From contig AZLU01000131.1 in NCBI GenBank assembly GCA_002224055.1, positions 1-64,000 on the forward strand: 64,000 bases of DNA, read 5' to 3'. Positions 1 through 10,473 of this stretch are shown here, in pieces. A program made the translations under genes and the position numbers. Each line of letters opens with the position of its first letter. Position 1 is the first letter of the stretch. The notes beneath the pieces are model-generated. The model was not told the origin of the DNA. It searched no databases and saw nothing but the letters and a program-made list of their open reading frames with translations. The stretch is from Pezizomycotina sp. ARF18 (taxonomy: Eukaryota; Ascomycota).

Positions 1-1698
1 GACAGTCATACTGACAGCGTTACCTCCGCGTCAAGCACTTTAATTTCCAGAGGTATCCCTAGCAGTTTGATCGCATTTTTGGTTACAGTTACGGTCGGCT
101 ACGGCCTTATGATCGTGGTCGGATTTTGAGTGAATGGGCAGGTTTATTTAGATTAATCGAGGTGAATAAGTATATAATTATTTCTCTTGCTGTCAAGCTG
201 AACCAGCGAAACCCCTCACCGAGGTTTTTTTGGTTCTTGTGACCACACCTTCCTCTATTATTATTTATATTTGGTTAAACAGATATGATCTTAAAAAAGT
301 TTTTGAGCACAGAGCGAGGATGAATATTGCTGAACGAAGGAGAAAGAAACAGTGAGCGGGAACAGGATTTTTTGTTGTTTGGTCAACACTCAGGCACGTG
401 GTTTTTTCGGACTTGAAAGAATACAGATAGATACATAGATCATTGTCATTGTAATCACCACAGGATTTTCCATGTGCACGCATCCATGTTACTAAATGCA
501 ACAAGATGCCAGAATAAAAGGAACCGTTTTTCCTGCAGATAGCATTTGCTACATGAAAATTTAGACCAAAGATATATCGACACTGCGAGCTTAGTGTGAC
601 AAAAGCACGACAATAACAAGCTATAGAGCAGGGCCTTATACCTTGATTAAAGATACTTAGTTATCTATAAAAAAAAAAAAGGCCACGGCCGACAGCACCG
701 CAGCTGGATAACATAAGTACGTCAATGGACATGTAGAGAGCCAAAACAGATTTCAGGAACGCAACGATAACTGTACACTACAGAGCTGTTCTAGACCTTC
801 ATTGGACTATTTGGTTGCTATTAAAAAAAAAAAGTTTTTCTTTTAACCTTCAAAGCTTAAAAATCCTTTCGATATCGATTCTCTGCCAGAATATATAATA
901 GAAATACTAAAGAAAACTCAAGCAACGTATCAATTATAACAAGACAATTACCGGGCGAGAATAATAAGACCTTGAAGCTACATAATTGTTTACGCAAGCT
1001 TGAGATTCTGGAGAACAGGATCAAGCTTGTAATGGAGGATCGGATAATCTTTTAAACTGCTTAAATGTAGGAACCGATATTTTCGTATTGGATGGAACGG
1101 GCATTGTGGGCAGTGCCGAAAAAAAAAAAAAAAAAAAAAAGTATAAATTATTATGAAGCAGCGGAAAGAAAAAAAAAAGGAAATAAAAAATTTATCTTGG
1201 AGAGGAATTACGTTATCCTCCCCTTCGCCCATTTTTCTTTTCCCCTTACCATTATTCTTCTCACCTGACACACTTCGCAGTTCCCTCTTTTCTCTTCCCC
1301 CTTCCACAGAGTATTCTATACAACGCCTCTTGATCATCACGCTCTTCTTCCCCTATCAGCTGTCTAGATAAAAGCCGTTAAGTGACTAGTCCGCCGGTGT
1401 GCCGCCATCTTAAGAGGGAGAGAAAAAAAGAAAAAAAAAAGGGAAAAGGTCTGTAGCACCCATACTTTTATTTCATGCGCCCCTTTAGTTTGTTTCTACT
1501 ATGCCTTCTTTTCATTCTACTTCACATTCTTTGTCGTTCTATACAGTAATTAACACCCGAGTGAACAGATATACTGGTCTTATTCTTTTCTAGAGACCGC
1601 TCTTATTATTCCTCAGCCTTAGCCTCTCGTTCTCGACAGGCTTAAATACCTGCGCCACCGCTTCTTCAAACGTCTCGCAAACACCAGCCGAAAAAACT
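1..1698. other. Gene-free stretch upstream of VTI1
   Basis: I see no gene here. The short open frames have no recognisable domain and are broken by A and T runs. A run of about 22 A lies near 1120-1140. The last 100 bases before 1699 are C-rich and pyrimidine-rich, as in many fungal promoters and 5' leaders, so the VTI1 promoter probably lies at about 1400-1690. Confidence 0.5.
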
Positions 1699-2767
1699 AT
1701 GGCGAACCCTCTCGATTCCACACCCGGCTCGGAGCTGTTTGGTTCTTACGAGGCAGATTTCGCCGTCGTACAGGCTGACATTTCGCAAAAGTTCGACACA
1801 ATCCCTGACTGTCCGGAGAGAGCAAGAAGCTGCCTTAAGGCAGTCGAGAGAGCTGTCGATGAAGCCGATGAGATTGTACGCTTGGTTCCACATCCAATCT
1901 GTGTTTTTTTTTTTTTTTTCGGGGGAGAGAAATAAGTTGAAGGAATGGATAATCGTGCCCGCGGCGCCCTAGATTTTATCCAAAGCGTGCGGCTCCGCGC
2001 ATGCACTGGTTTTCTCCTAACGCTTCGTTGCGGAACGGCTGTTTGGATGCAGGGGCCGTCTTTGTGATTGGAAAATATGATGACGCACCGCTTTCAAATA
2101 TGTTTTCTAGATGTCAAAAAAATCTGGAGGGAAAATAGACCAGAGTACAACTAACGGCTGGATAATTCAATTTATATAGATAGGACAAATGCGCATCGAA
2201 ATCCAAAATATACCCTCCAACGCTCGCGCCCCATCCAGGCCGCCTACGGAATTACGCTACCGACCTCGACAAGGCCCGCCGGGAGCTCAAGAAGGCGGCG
2301 GCAGACGCTGACAGGCAGCAGCTGTTCGTAACCGCGGGGAAGCGGCAGCGGAGGTGGCTACGATGCGGCGCAGGACCAGAGGCAGCAGCTGTTGTCCGGT
2401 ACGCAGCGGTTAGAGAGGACAGGAGAGCGCCTCACACGGTCGCAGCAGATTGCGAGTGAGACCGAAAACCTCGGAGCATCCATTCCTTTCGAACCTCCAC
2501 GTTCAGGGTGAACAGATTAGAATACACAACACACTGCTGGAAGCGAGGGTTACATCAACAAGAGCGTACAAACATTACGTGGATGGCGAGGCGGTGAGTT
2601 TCCCTGCCAGTGGATATATATTGGTGTAGACCCAAGCGCTAATCTGAAAGTTTTGGAATAATCTAGTATGGCTACGAATCGGTTAATCACCATCGCGATC
2701 ATCACGGTCCTTGTGCTCCTCATCATCTCGTTATTTACAACAAGTTCAGATAGATTTTTTTTAACTG
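1699..2767 (+). CDS. VTI1: Vesicle transport v-SNARE Vti1
   Basis: A Qb-SNARE for fusion at Golgi, endosome and vacuole membranes. The first exon (1699-1875) starts MANPLDSTPGSELFGSYEAD, the usual start of fungal Vti1. The intron at 1876-2179 has a CTAAC branch point near 2150, and exon 2 opens with IIGQMRIEIQNIPSNARA. Then come RLRNYATDLDKARRELKK, the central linker (QRQQLLSGTQRLERTGERL) and the SNARE helix. The intron at 2594-2666 falls just before the tail anchor MATNRLITIAIITVLVLL, which is nearly invariant in the family. Frame is lost near 2240, 2330, 2480 and 2580 although the residues on both sides are conserved, so I take these as sequence errors. The open frame runs on to 2916. One T fewer in the T run at about 2757 would stop it at FF, close to the family's usual length. 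Identity is firm; the 3' end is uncertain. Confidence 0.9.
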
Positions 2768-4007
2768 ATACGGTTTTCCAACGGCTTTGCTATTTTCTTG
2801 AAGTTTTCCTCGGCTCTCCTTTTTCCGTCCTGGCGTGGGATGTTATTGTTTCCGTATGCTCTTTTAATTGGTTTTATTGCCGCTCGTCTTTTGTCTTCAC
2901 GAAAAACACTTCCTAGAGACCACCGAAATTAATCCCTCCAGCATTGTAAACAACTGTTCCAAAATTTCCCTAACCTTCGGCGGTGTTCTGATATTTGAAA
3001 AAAGACCTTTTGTTTTAAACCCCTTTATTACTTTCTTTTCTTGTTTCTGTTCATCTTCGTCCTCCTTTGTACATTCATTCCGTTCTGCCATCGAATTGCC
3101 GCATTGTACCTTTAACTTGTTCGTACTATTTCGCCCTTGATTTTTCTAGCTGTGTTATTCACATGTTGTATTTCTATATTTATATACTACTTCTTATGAA
3201 CAATTACGAGCAAGCAGATTTTGCTTGATTCTAGAGATACTTTCTGATACTTTATAATACTTGAACGTGCGTCGAAGCCTGATAAAGAACATGAGAGGTT
3301 CAAGGTCTTGCAAGTTGCAACCCGGAAAACTTCTATTGCTTCGAGTTGACAGGCGTGCTTTTTAACGTTTAACAAATCTATGTCAAATTCACTTCACTAT
3401 TGAACCCTCTGGGCATATATATTCCATATACCCTAATATATCCATGTGTTCGTTCTCATGCATTAAATTCTCCAACACAACTAATACTCTGATGTAAGTT
3501 CAGCAGTGACAACTAGGCTAAGAAAAAAAAGTTGGTTCTTTTTCTAAAGACATGCCTCCCGTTTTCAAGTTAAAAAAGAAAAAAAGTAACAAGTAGGAAA
3601 TACATTTAAAAAAAGTGTTCAAGGCAGAGAAAGAGAAAAACAGACAGCGGAGAGAAATGAAAAATATCAAAAAAAACAAAAAACGAGCGACTTTCTCAAC
3701 ACACTGATCTGGTTTACTCCTCCAATATCGAACCTCGATAAAAAAAGCATAGATGAATGTATAAAGGTCATCAGGTTCCCTAGTGGAACAACGCAAAGCA
3801 AAAGGATATATATATATTTTGTGAAAAGCTATCAGACGGAAAAGGGTCTTTTAGGAAGGAGAATACATGATTAAAAGGTCGTAAGCAAAAAGGGAAAAGA
3901 AGGAAGTGGTATGGGGTCGTATTTTTTATGTACGAAGAGAGGAAAGAAGTCGGCGCAGGGTTTAAGTATGGTTACAATGGAGGACCGTTTTTTTTTTTTT
4001 TTTTTTC
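2768..4007. other. Intergenic, VTI1 to CTR
   Basis: This lies between the convergent VTI1 (+) and CTR (-) genes. It is AT-rich with a 20-base T run at about 3988-4006, directly downstream of the CTR stop. No gene or RNA was recognised. The open frames at 2868-3140 and 3518-3796 are low-complexity and match nothing I know. Confidence 0.4.
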
Positions 4008-4678
4008 TTAGTATCGACCGAATGCTAGTTCTCCACACAGGATCCCAAGTAAAACGGCGAAGAAGAAACCCACGTTGAATGTCATGACAGCCAACATCCT
4101 GCCAAAAAATGTTAGCAACAAAATTAATATAAATATTAAATTTGGTGAAAAAACACTCACAGTATGTATCCTAAAGCCGAACGAACAAACTCGAGCACGC
4201 CCCTAACACCGTCGACGCTCCACCTCCAGGGACCCCTAGGCGTCCAGAACTTCCTCTTCCTGACAGTTTGCTCCCCTCCTTCACCGGAACCGCCTCCAGC
4301 TTCTCGGCATCCTCGTCCGGCTTCGGCCTCTCGACGCTGCTCCTCGGCTGCCGCTCGTCGCCCTCTGCGTCCATCAGCAGCGGCGTTGCGCCGAAGGGGC
4401 TGCTGGACCTTGCCAGCCCACTGATTATATCCTCCGGCGGGCGTGGTCGGCGACCCATTTTAATCTCGAAGCTGGGACTTAACCGCGCTGAGGAACCGGT
4501 GGAAGATGGCCAGGACGGTGAGAAGAGCAGCGTGCCGGCGTACGCTCCGGGCGAAGACGTCGTCCACTCGGGGCAGGAATGTCGTGCTTATCGACGAGGA
4601 GAGAAGGCCATCGTGCTCATGGATTCGCCTTGGGCGTCCCCGTCGCCTGGGGTCCATGTTCATATGGCTCATATCCAT
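4008..4678 (-). CDS. CTR: Ctr-family high-affinity copper transporter
   Basis: Imports Cu(I) across the plasma membrane as a trimer with three membrane segments. The ATG at 4678 opens a Met-rich start, MDMSHMNMD, as expected for the extracellular copper-gathering end. The family blocks follow: FLPEWTTSSPGAYAGTLL, LTVLAIFHRFLSAVKSQLE, a long hydrophilic cytosolic loop rich in Ser, Pro and acidic residues, then VRGVLEFVRSALGYIL. An intron at 4099-4160 precedes the last exon, 4098-4008, which encodes MLAVMTFNVGFFFAVLLG and ends ELAFGRY. It carries both Ctr signatures: MxxxM in TM2 (MLAVM) and GxxxG in TM3 (GILCG). The frame slips about four times (near 4610, 4580, 4540 and 4250). It stands about 2.4 kb from a BIM1-like copper protein on the same strand, which supports a role in copper uptake. 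A vacuolar Ctr2-type location cannot be excluded. Confidence 0.88.
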
Positions 4679-7121
4679 TGTTGCCCCTTTTTTATATATA
4701 TGCGTATCGTATTAAAAAAAAGAAAGAAAAAAAACCCCCCTTTGTCGTTTTCCGTTATCTTTCTTTTACTTTCCTTCGAATTAATCCCGCCTTTACCTCT
4801 TTGCGTTGGGTGGTTGAAGAACGCCTAGCGATATCGATATGGATGTTTGATCGGAGGAAAAAAGCTCGTTATTGTCGTGAAGTATGCGAGAAAGATATAA
4901 ACGGAATTATAACTATAGCTAGTACAAGAAATACTGAAATTTATAAGAAGAAAAAGACTCAATAATGAGTAAAAGAGTGCAAACGAATGTATCCTTTACA
5001 AGAAAAAAGCGTTCAAGGTTATATCATAGAGATGTATGAAGAAGAAGAGAGGAGGAGGAAAGAACGAATGAGTAAGTAGTAATAGACAATGGGTGAAGCT
5101 CGAGGAAGGCCTAGGAGTGGAAACAGAGGGAGGTAAAGGAAAAGGAAAAGAAAAGGAAAAAAATGATATAAGAGAGCGAGAGAGATGGATAGGGATAGGG
5201 ATAGGGATAGGGATGAAACAAGAATGGAGAAATAAAGGGCAAAGGCAAAGAGAACAAATAATAATAACAATACAAAATCAATATTATTATTAAATTAATT
5301 ACTCTTTACGTTGCTGGTGCTAAGAGAAGTTGTAATGGTGTGCTGTGGGTCGGTGCGTACTGGATACCGCTCTTTTGATGCATACTTACTTTAAGTTACT
5401 TAGTATACCATAACTGCCTCTGTTCTTCTCTCTTTTTTGTTCTTTTTCGGCTTTAATTTGCTCTCCTTTCTTTCTTTTTTCTTTTTTCTCTCAACAACTT
5501 TCTCTACCTTCAATGTAATACGTATCCAAGGATCGTGGGTCTTACAGTAAGTAAAGTTTTCTTCCGTCCTCCGTAACGCTGGATATAAATCCTCTTCTTT
5601 TAATTATCCGATATTTTTTACTTTTTTAACAATTGAAAAAGGAGTCCAAGACGAGAACCCACTGCACGGATATATAAGGAATATAACTTCGGCTCTGCTT
5701 AGTTATTCTCGCTCTCTATTTTTCTATTTTCTATTCTAGGGTCAGAAGGTATCCTGGGGTTTGAGCAGTTAATGTAGTTCAGCCCCACCTGATTGCTGTC
5801 TTTCTATATTTTTTTACTTATAACCCCCGTGTGCTCAAACGTTAGTAATATATTCGTTATAACCCGAAAAAAGAGGATAAAAGGCAGACGTTCCTTTCAA
5901 TGAGGACAAAAAAATTCAATCAATACTTTGAACGAAACTCGGGGCAAAGAGAATCTTCGTTCTACTATTATGCGTGCTTAAAAAAGTAGTATCTTCTATC
6001 TATCTCTCTGTGAAGTAAGTACATACATTGCAGATGATAAGCATGGTAAGCGAACGGTGCTCCAATTGAGCTAATTTTCGTTTCTTTCCTTTTTTTTTTT
6101 TTTTTCTTAACCTTCCCCCCTTTTCGTTAGGGAATTCAACAGCAGCCAGCTACTTTAATTAGAACGAACGTGCAGCTTTGCGTGGATCCTATGAGCGGGT
6201 TTTTGACATAAGCGGTTACCTTGATCCTTCATCTTTTACTACGACTACTATTATCATGATAAGTAGCTGAAATAACTGCGTGACAGCTTAAATATTCGAT
6301 GCTTCGAAATTAAGAAAAATTGGCCAACATGCATACCCATTACTATAACTGCCTATTTGTAGTATCTTTATCATCACAGTATCATCCCAAGTGCATTGAA
6401 GTTCCATCAGAGAGCAAAGCCTGCATATCGGAATGCAGGTTCAGATTTGTTCTGTCTTACCGTTTGAAATTGCGTAGCTGGAGATAAGAACCCTTCCGAT
6501 CAACCATCGATATCATAGGAATTCGGGCAACGGCTGGACTTTCTTTTTTTCTTTCTTTCTTTTTTTTTTTAGAGTATTATTTTGACACAAGTCATAAAAT
6601 GTCTAGCCCGGAAGAATATACGAGCCGTGGGCCCCGGGCGAAGCCTTTTATCGAAAGCAGGCCATTAAAAAGCAACATGGCTAACATGTAAAAAATCTCT
6701 GGCGTTCAAGGGTCTAAGAGCTCAAAACGGCCCGGGTCGGTCTTTGCTTTTTTTCTTTCTTACCTTCCTTTCTGTGTCTGCCCACGTATCAGTCTGATCT
6801 GCACGTTACAGCTTAGGTTTCCAGACATTTCGGTATTTAACAGGTCGACTTGATTAGTAGTCTTTTTTTATATATCAACTTAGACCATTAAAGGTGTTCG
6901 TAATTCTTTTTAGACTACTATCGTACAGTTGTGGAACATTCGTGAAAGGGTAACTAATTTCAGAAGAGATGGGGAAAAAAAAGCAACATCCGTATTTTCC
7001 ATTTGTGACATTTCTCCGAGAATAAAAAATAAAAAAATTTAAAAAAATAGTATTAGAATCATGAAAACTCCGAAAGAAATAAGTTATTTGCAAGGCTAAT
7101 TTTGATTTCCAGTAAACCTGC
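4679..7121. other. Intergenic, CTR to BIM1
   Basis: This holds the CTR promoter (its side from 4679) and the BIM1 3' flank. It is AT-rich with many short A and T runs. At about 5187-5214 there are four GGGATA hexamers in a row. I recognise no gene; the frames here are purine-rich or pyrimidine-rich low complexity. Confidence 0.4.
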
Positions 7122-7939
7122 TCAGACCAGCATGCAGGGACGAGGATAGCAGCAGCAAAGACATTCGCACCAGCGCTCATCGGCGCGGCCGCATTCGACT
7201 TGGAAGTCGAAGAGGCAGAAGCGGCGCTTCCAGTCGCAGTCGAACTGGGGAGATTGAAAAGTCTGGCTAACGAATTCGGCTTGACATTGTGGCATTTTGC
7301 AAGCTGACTGGGCGGCGCTATCAGGCTTGTAGCAGCGGCCGTAAAATTGACTGCCGCGCACTAAAATATTTAAGATCGAATATTAGCTAGCTAACTCCAT
7401 TTCCCCCGCAAACTCTTTTTTTTTTCTCTTCTGCTTCATGTTTTGAACTAACGGTCCCTTACGGACGGGAGGAAAAACTTTGCGTAACGTCGCACGAGCC
7501 CAACAAAACCGGGGTTAAAAAAAGTTGGGAATAGTTCTCTTACCTGTAGAGGAAACCACCTTCGGCATCCGCAGACTTCTGGATAACCTGGATGGCGCCT
7601 TCCTTGCCCTCCCACTCCTTGGGCGGAAACGTCAGGCTCGCAGAATTGCCCTGGCCGGTCTGCGAAATAGTGCCCGTGATATCTTCTTAAGTGTGGCTGT
7701 GCGTTGAGCAGGACGGCGCGGAATTCCCACTGGACGGAAGGATGGGTGGTCAAGACCGCAATTGGATTGCGCTGATTGGAATTGAGTGATGGTCTTGCGT
7801 CAGTGATGTCGAACGAGCCGCAAGGGAACTCATTCTCCTTGTCCTCATTGAAGCCAATCGAAGTGGGGTAGTTGAGCTTGAAGTGGGCCGAGACCGCGGT
7901 AAGGAGGAGAGAGAATGAGAGAAGGGATTGAGCGTGCAT
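7122..7939 (-). CDS. BIM1/X325 LPMO-like copper-binding protein, GPI-anchored
   Basis: A secreted copper-binding protein of the X325 family (copper acquisition factor BIM1-like). These are structurally like lytic polysaccharide monooxygenases but are thought to bind copper rather than cut polysaccharide. The signal peptide (about residues 1-18) ends VSA, so the mature chain starts with His (HFKLNYPTSIGFNEDKENEF), the N-terminal copper ligand. A CGSFD block and TTHPSVQWEFRAVL follow; the His in TTHPS is a candidate second ligand (my inference). Then ITGTISQTGQGNSASLTFPP and EGAIQVIQKSADAEGGFLY complete the core. An intron at about 7361-7543 precedes a CAAVNFTAAATS exon. The end is Ala/Ser/Thr-rich with a hydrophobic tail (ANVFAAAILVPA), as in GPI-anchored members. 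Frame slips occur near 7690 and at the exon junction. It lies between a copper transporter and a metalloreductase. Confidence 0.85.
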
Positions 7940-8779
7940 TTTTGTGATTATTAGAGCTTATTTAGAAAAAGAGTAATTGAGTATTTCTTGAAGCGGGAGA
8001 AAAAGACGTTCAATTGTGATATTTTGAATATGTAACTTTGGATTGTATTTGTTAAATTTAAGAAAGTGGGAGTCGAACGTTAACAAATGAAATAAGTAAA
8101 GGATTATTGAATATTTATACCAATGCAATGACGATAGGAAAAAAAAAAAAAGTTGGCACCAAAATAAATTAAGAAATAATTCGCAATTTAACTTCTAATC
8201 CCCGGGGATGTGAAGTCACGAAGTTACTTAGAAGTACTTAGTAGTCTTTGCCGCATTGTTCTTTTCTTTCCTTTTCTTTTTAACCTCTCGGCAAACATCG
8301 TCATTAAGAACGATCTATATCGCGCTTGGCGGCTGAAGATTCGATTTCGAGCTAAGGTTGCGTTGAATAAGACTACCAATGATGTATAAAAAGCACAACA
8401 ATCCGAAACAACTGATCCCGTTGCTTGCTACAAGTATTTTTCACTGACTTCATGAGCTCGGTCACTTATTGAAGCCTCACACTCAAAGGCAGAGATCCTG
8501 CGCTTTTTTTTGCGCTTTAACAAACATACGAGACTTTGACCTATCGATTCCTGGATACAGGACCTTTTCAACTGCACTTGGCAAGGTATCGTCCCGTCAT
8601 CCGGATAATGTAGCATCTCAGGCTTAAACAAGGGTATCAACAGCCTACGATGGGGTTGCGCATCATCAAGAGGATTAACGTAACCATTTTCTCAATCCTT
8701 TCACTATCCTGGACGACATTCATGATGACATTTAAAAGTTGAGCGGTTGAGGTTGTTTCGATTCGGTATGATCTCCGCC

Positions 8780-8818
<39 letters not shown>

Positions 8819-10473
8819 AGGCAGTTGCTCACTTCCCCATCGCCGCAGGCTTCCAAGGCTGGGAGAAGAAGCAGAAGGAAAAAAGGAAAAAAAAAAAAAA
8901 AAAACGAACACATAGAACACCACTAGTGGCGCTTGTAGATGCAAGTCATGGTGGAGTGGAGACTTGCGATGTTGGCAGCATCCAAAAAAAGGTCCTTTAG
9001 TATGGAGCTGCTGGTGAAAAGTGCATGTACATGTACTTATACATGGCAAAAGCAGCTCTGTTGAGCGCATTGAGCTAGTTTCCCGAGCCGACATCCAAAA
9101 GTTCTTTGGGGAGTATATTGGAGATACCAAAAAAAAAAAAAAAAAAAAAAGGAACGAATATCACCTCTGTCCGTTCTACTTGACAAATCTCGGCGCTCCA
9201 ACTATACTCAAACCAAATGCTGGCACGTCGATAAGTTGACGAAAAGAGATGGAATTAAACCGAAAAATATGAGAATAATTGGGCAGCCTTCTTTGATTCA
9301 CAGGAAAAAGGGAATATACTGTTAAAATGATTAACTTGCGGAGTTCGATTTGACTGATTTTCGGGCGTTGGCCCAACCGCCAACACTAGAACGTTTAGAC
9401 ACACCAAATGCCATACTTCACGTCCCGTTTACTGCTTCGGAATGCCATCGGACGGAACAATTGCAGAAAGAAGAGAGACGCGAAAGAGGGGAGACAGAGA
9501 GAGGGGTTGGCAATTAATTATTCTTGATCACTATTTAATATTATCTATTTTCTGCTCGCCATCCTTTTCCTCTTCGTTCTCCAGAGTTCTATTATACTTT
9601 GTGCTTCACAAAGATTTATATCTCTTCGACAGGTTTGACCCCTCTTCTCTGCTCCCGTCTCACAAGATAAAAAAAAAAAAAAAAAAAAAAAAAAAGACAC
9701 GGACGGTTGCGGTATAGGGTACCTACCAAAAGGCAAGCAGCCTAAGGAGCAAAGAGGTAGTAAAGTAGGTACGACGATTATCTCCACCCAAAGACCGCCG
9801 CCGGACGAGACAGGGGTGGGGAAAGAAGGAAGAAAAATTTCTTAATATAAAAAAGCAATAAAACTAGCTCATACAATTCATGTGCGAGGAATAGAATATC
9901 CAAAGCAGACCACTTTTTTAGGACCATTTTGGATTCATCGATTTATTTAATATTATTTATTTTTATTCCTTCTTGTAGACTCAGTTTCCCGTTGGCTTCT
10001 GCTCTTACTTCACGAATCTATTTAGTACCTATTTTGTGTTTAAAATATTTTACTATTTTTTACGAGAATATTTCATCATCAATCATATCAATCATCACAT
10101 CAGTCATTTTTTTTTTGTGTTTAAAAACGGGGAGTTCGTCACTGGGATGAGTTGACACTTCCGAAGTTTTTCTATTCTCACCATTTTTTACAGCTTCATT
10201 GAGGTCCTGCACAAGGAACAGAACGCTACAAAAAACACATGCTGATTATTTATTCTATAGGCTGAAAGGCTTCCATTGACTCGATATAGAGAAGCTTTTT
10301 TTTTTTTTTTTACAAGTTTTATATAAATTCTTCCTTCGTCGACGTTGTCATATTCGCAGTTATTTTTACTAGAGAGGGGAAGATAATTGATGGAGGCAAG
10401 CCTTTATCAGGATTGCTAAAGAACGTGGGATTCTCGACAAGAATTAGCGTGCATTCGGTATACGAACTACAAG
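7940..10473. other. Divergent intergenic region, BIM1 to FRE
   Basis: About 2.5 kb between BIM1 (-) and FRE (+), so it carries both promoters. It contains very long A runs: about 36 A at 8781-8816, about 22 A at 9128-9150 and about 27 A at 9668-9694. The short frame at 9021-9239 looks weakly protein-like but has no known domain. No gene is supported. Confidence 0.4.

Noticed and set aside
5187-5214. GGGATA repeats as interstitial telomere
   Set aside because: Only four units, and the unit is not the fungal TTAGGG; flanks are ordinary purine-rich DNA.
8781-8816. Long A runs as retroposon tails
   Set aside because: No adjacent element body, target-site duplication or repeated 5' flank seen.
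9021-9239. 72-codon plus-strand frame with IELVSRADIQKFFGEYIGD
   Set aside because: Looks slightly protein-like, but it starts and ends in low complexity, has no family likeness and is broken by an A run.
6410-9750. TTTGCTC-type (Mac1-like) sites near the copper genes
   Set aside because: The 7-mer also occurs at several unrelated places in the window (for example near 17804 and 57500), so it is not enriched by eye.
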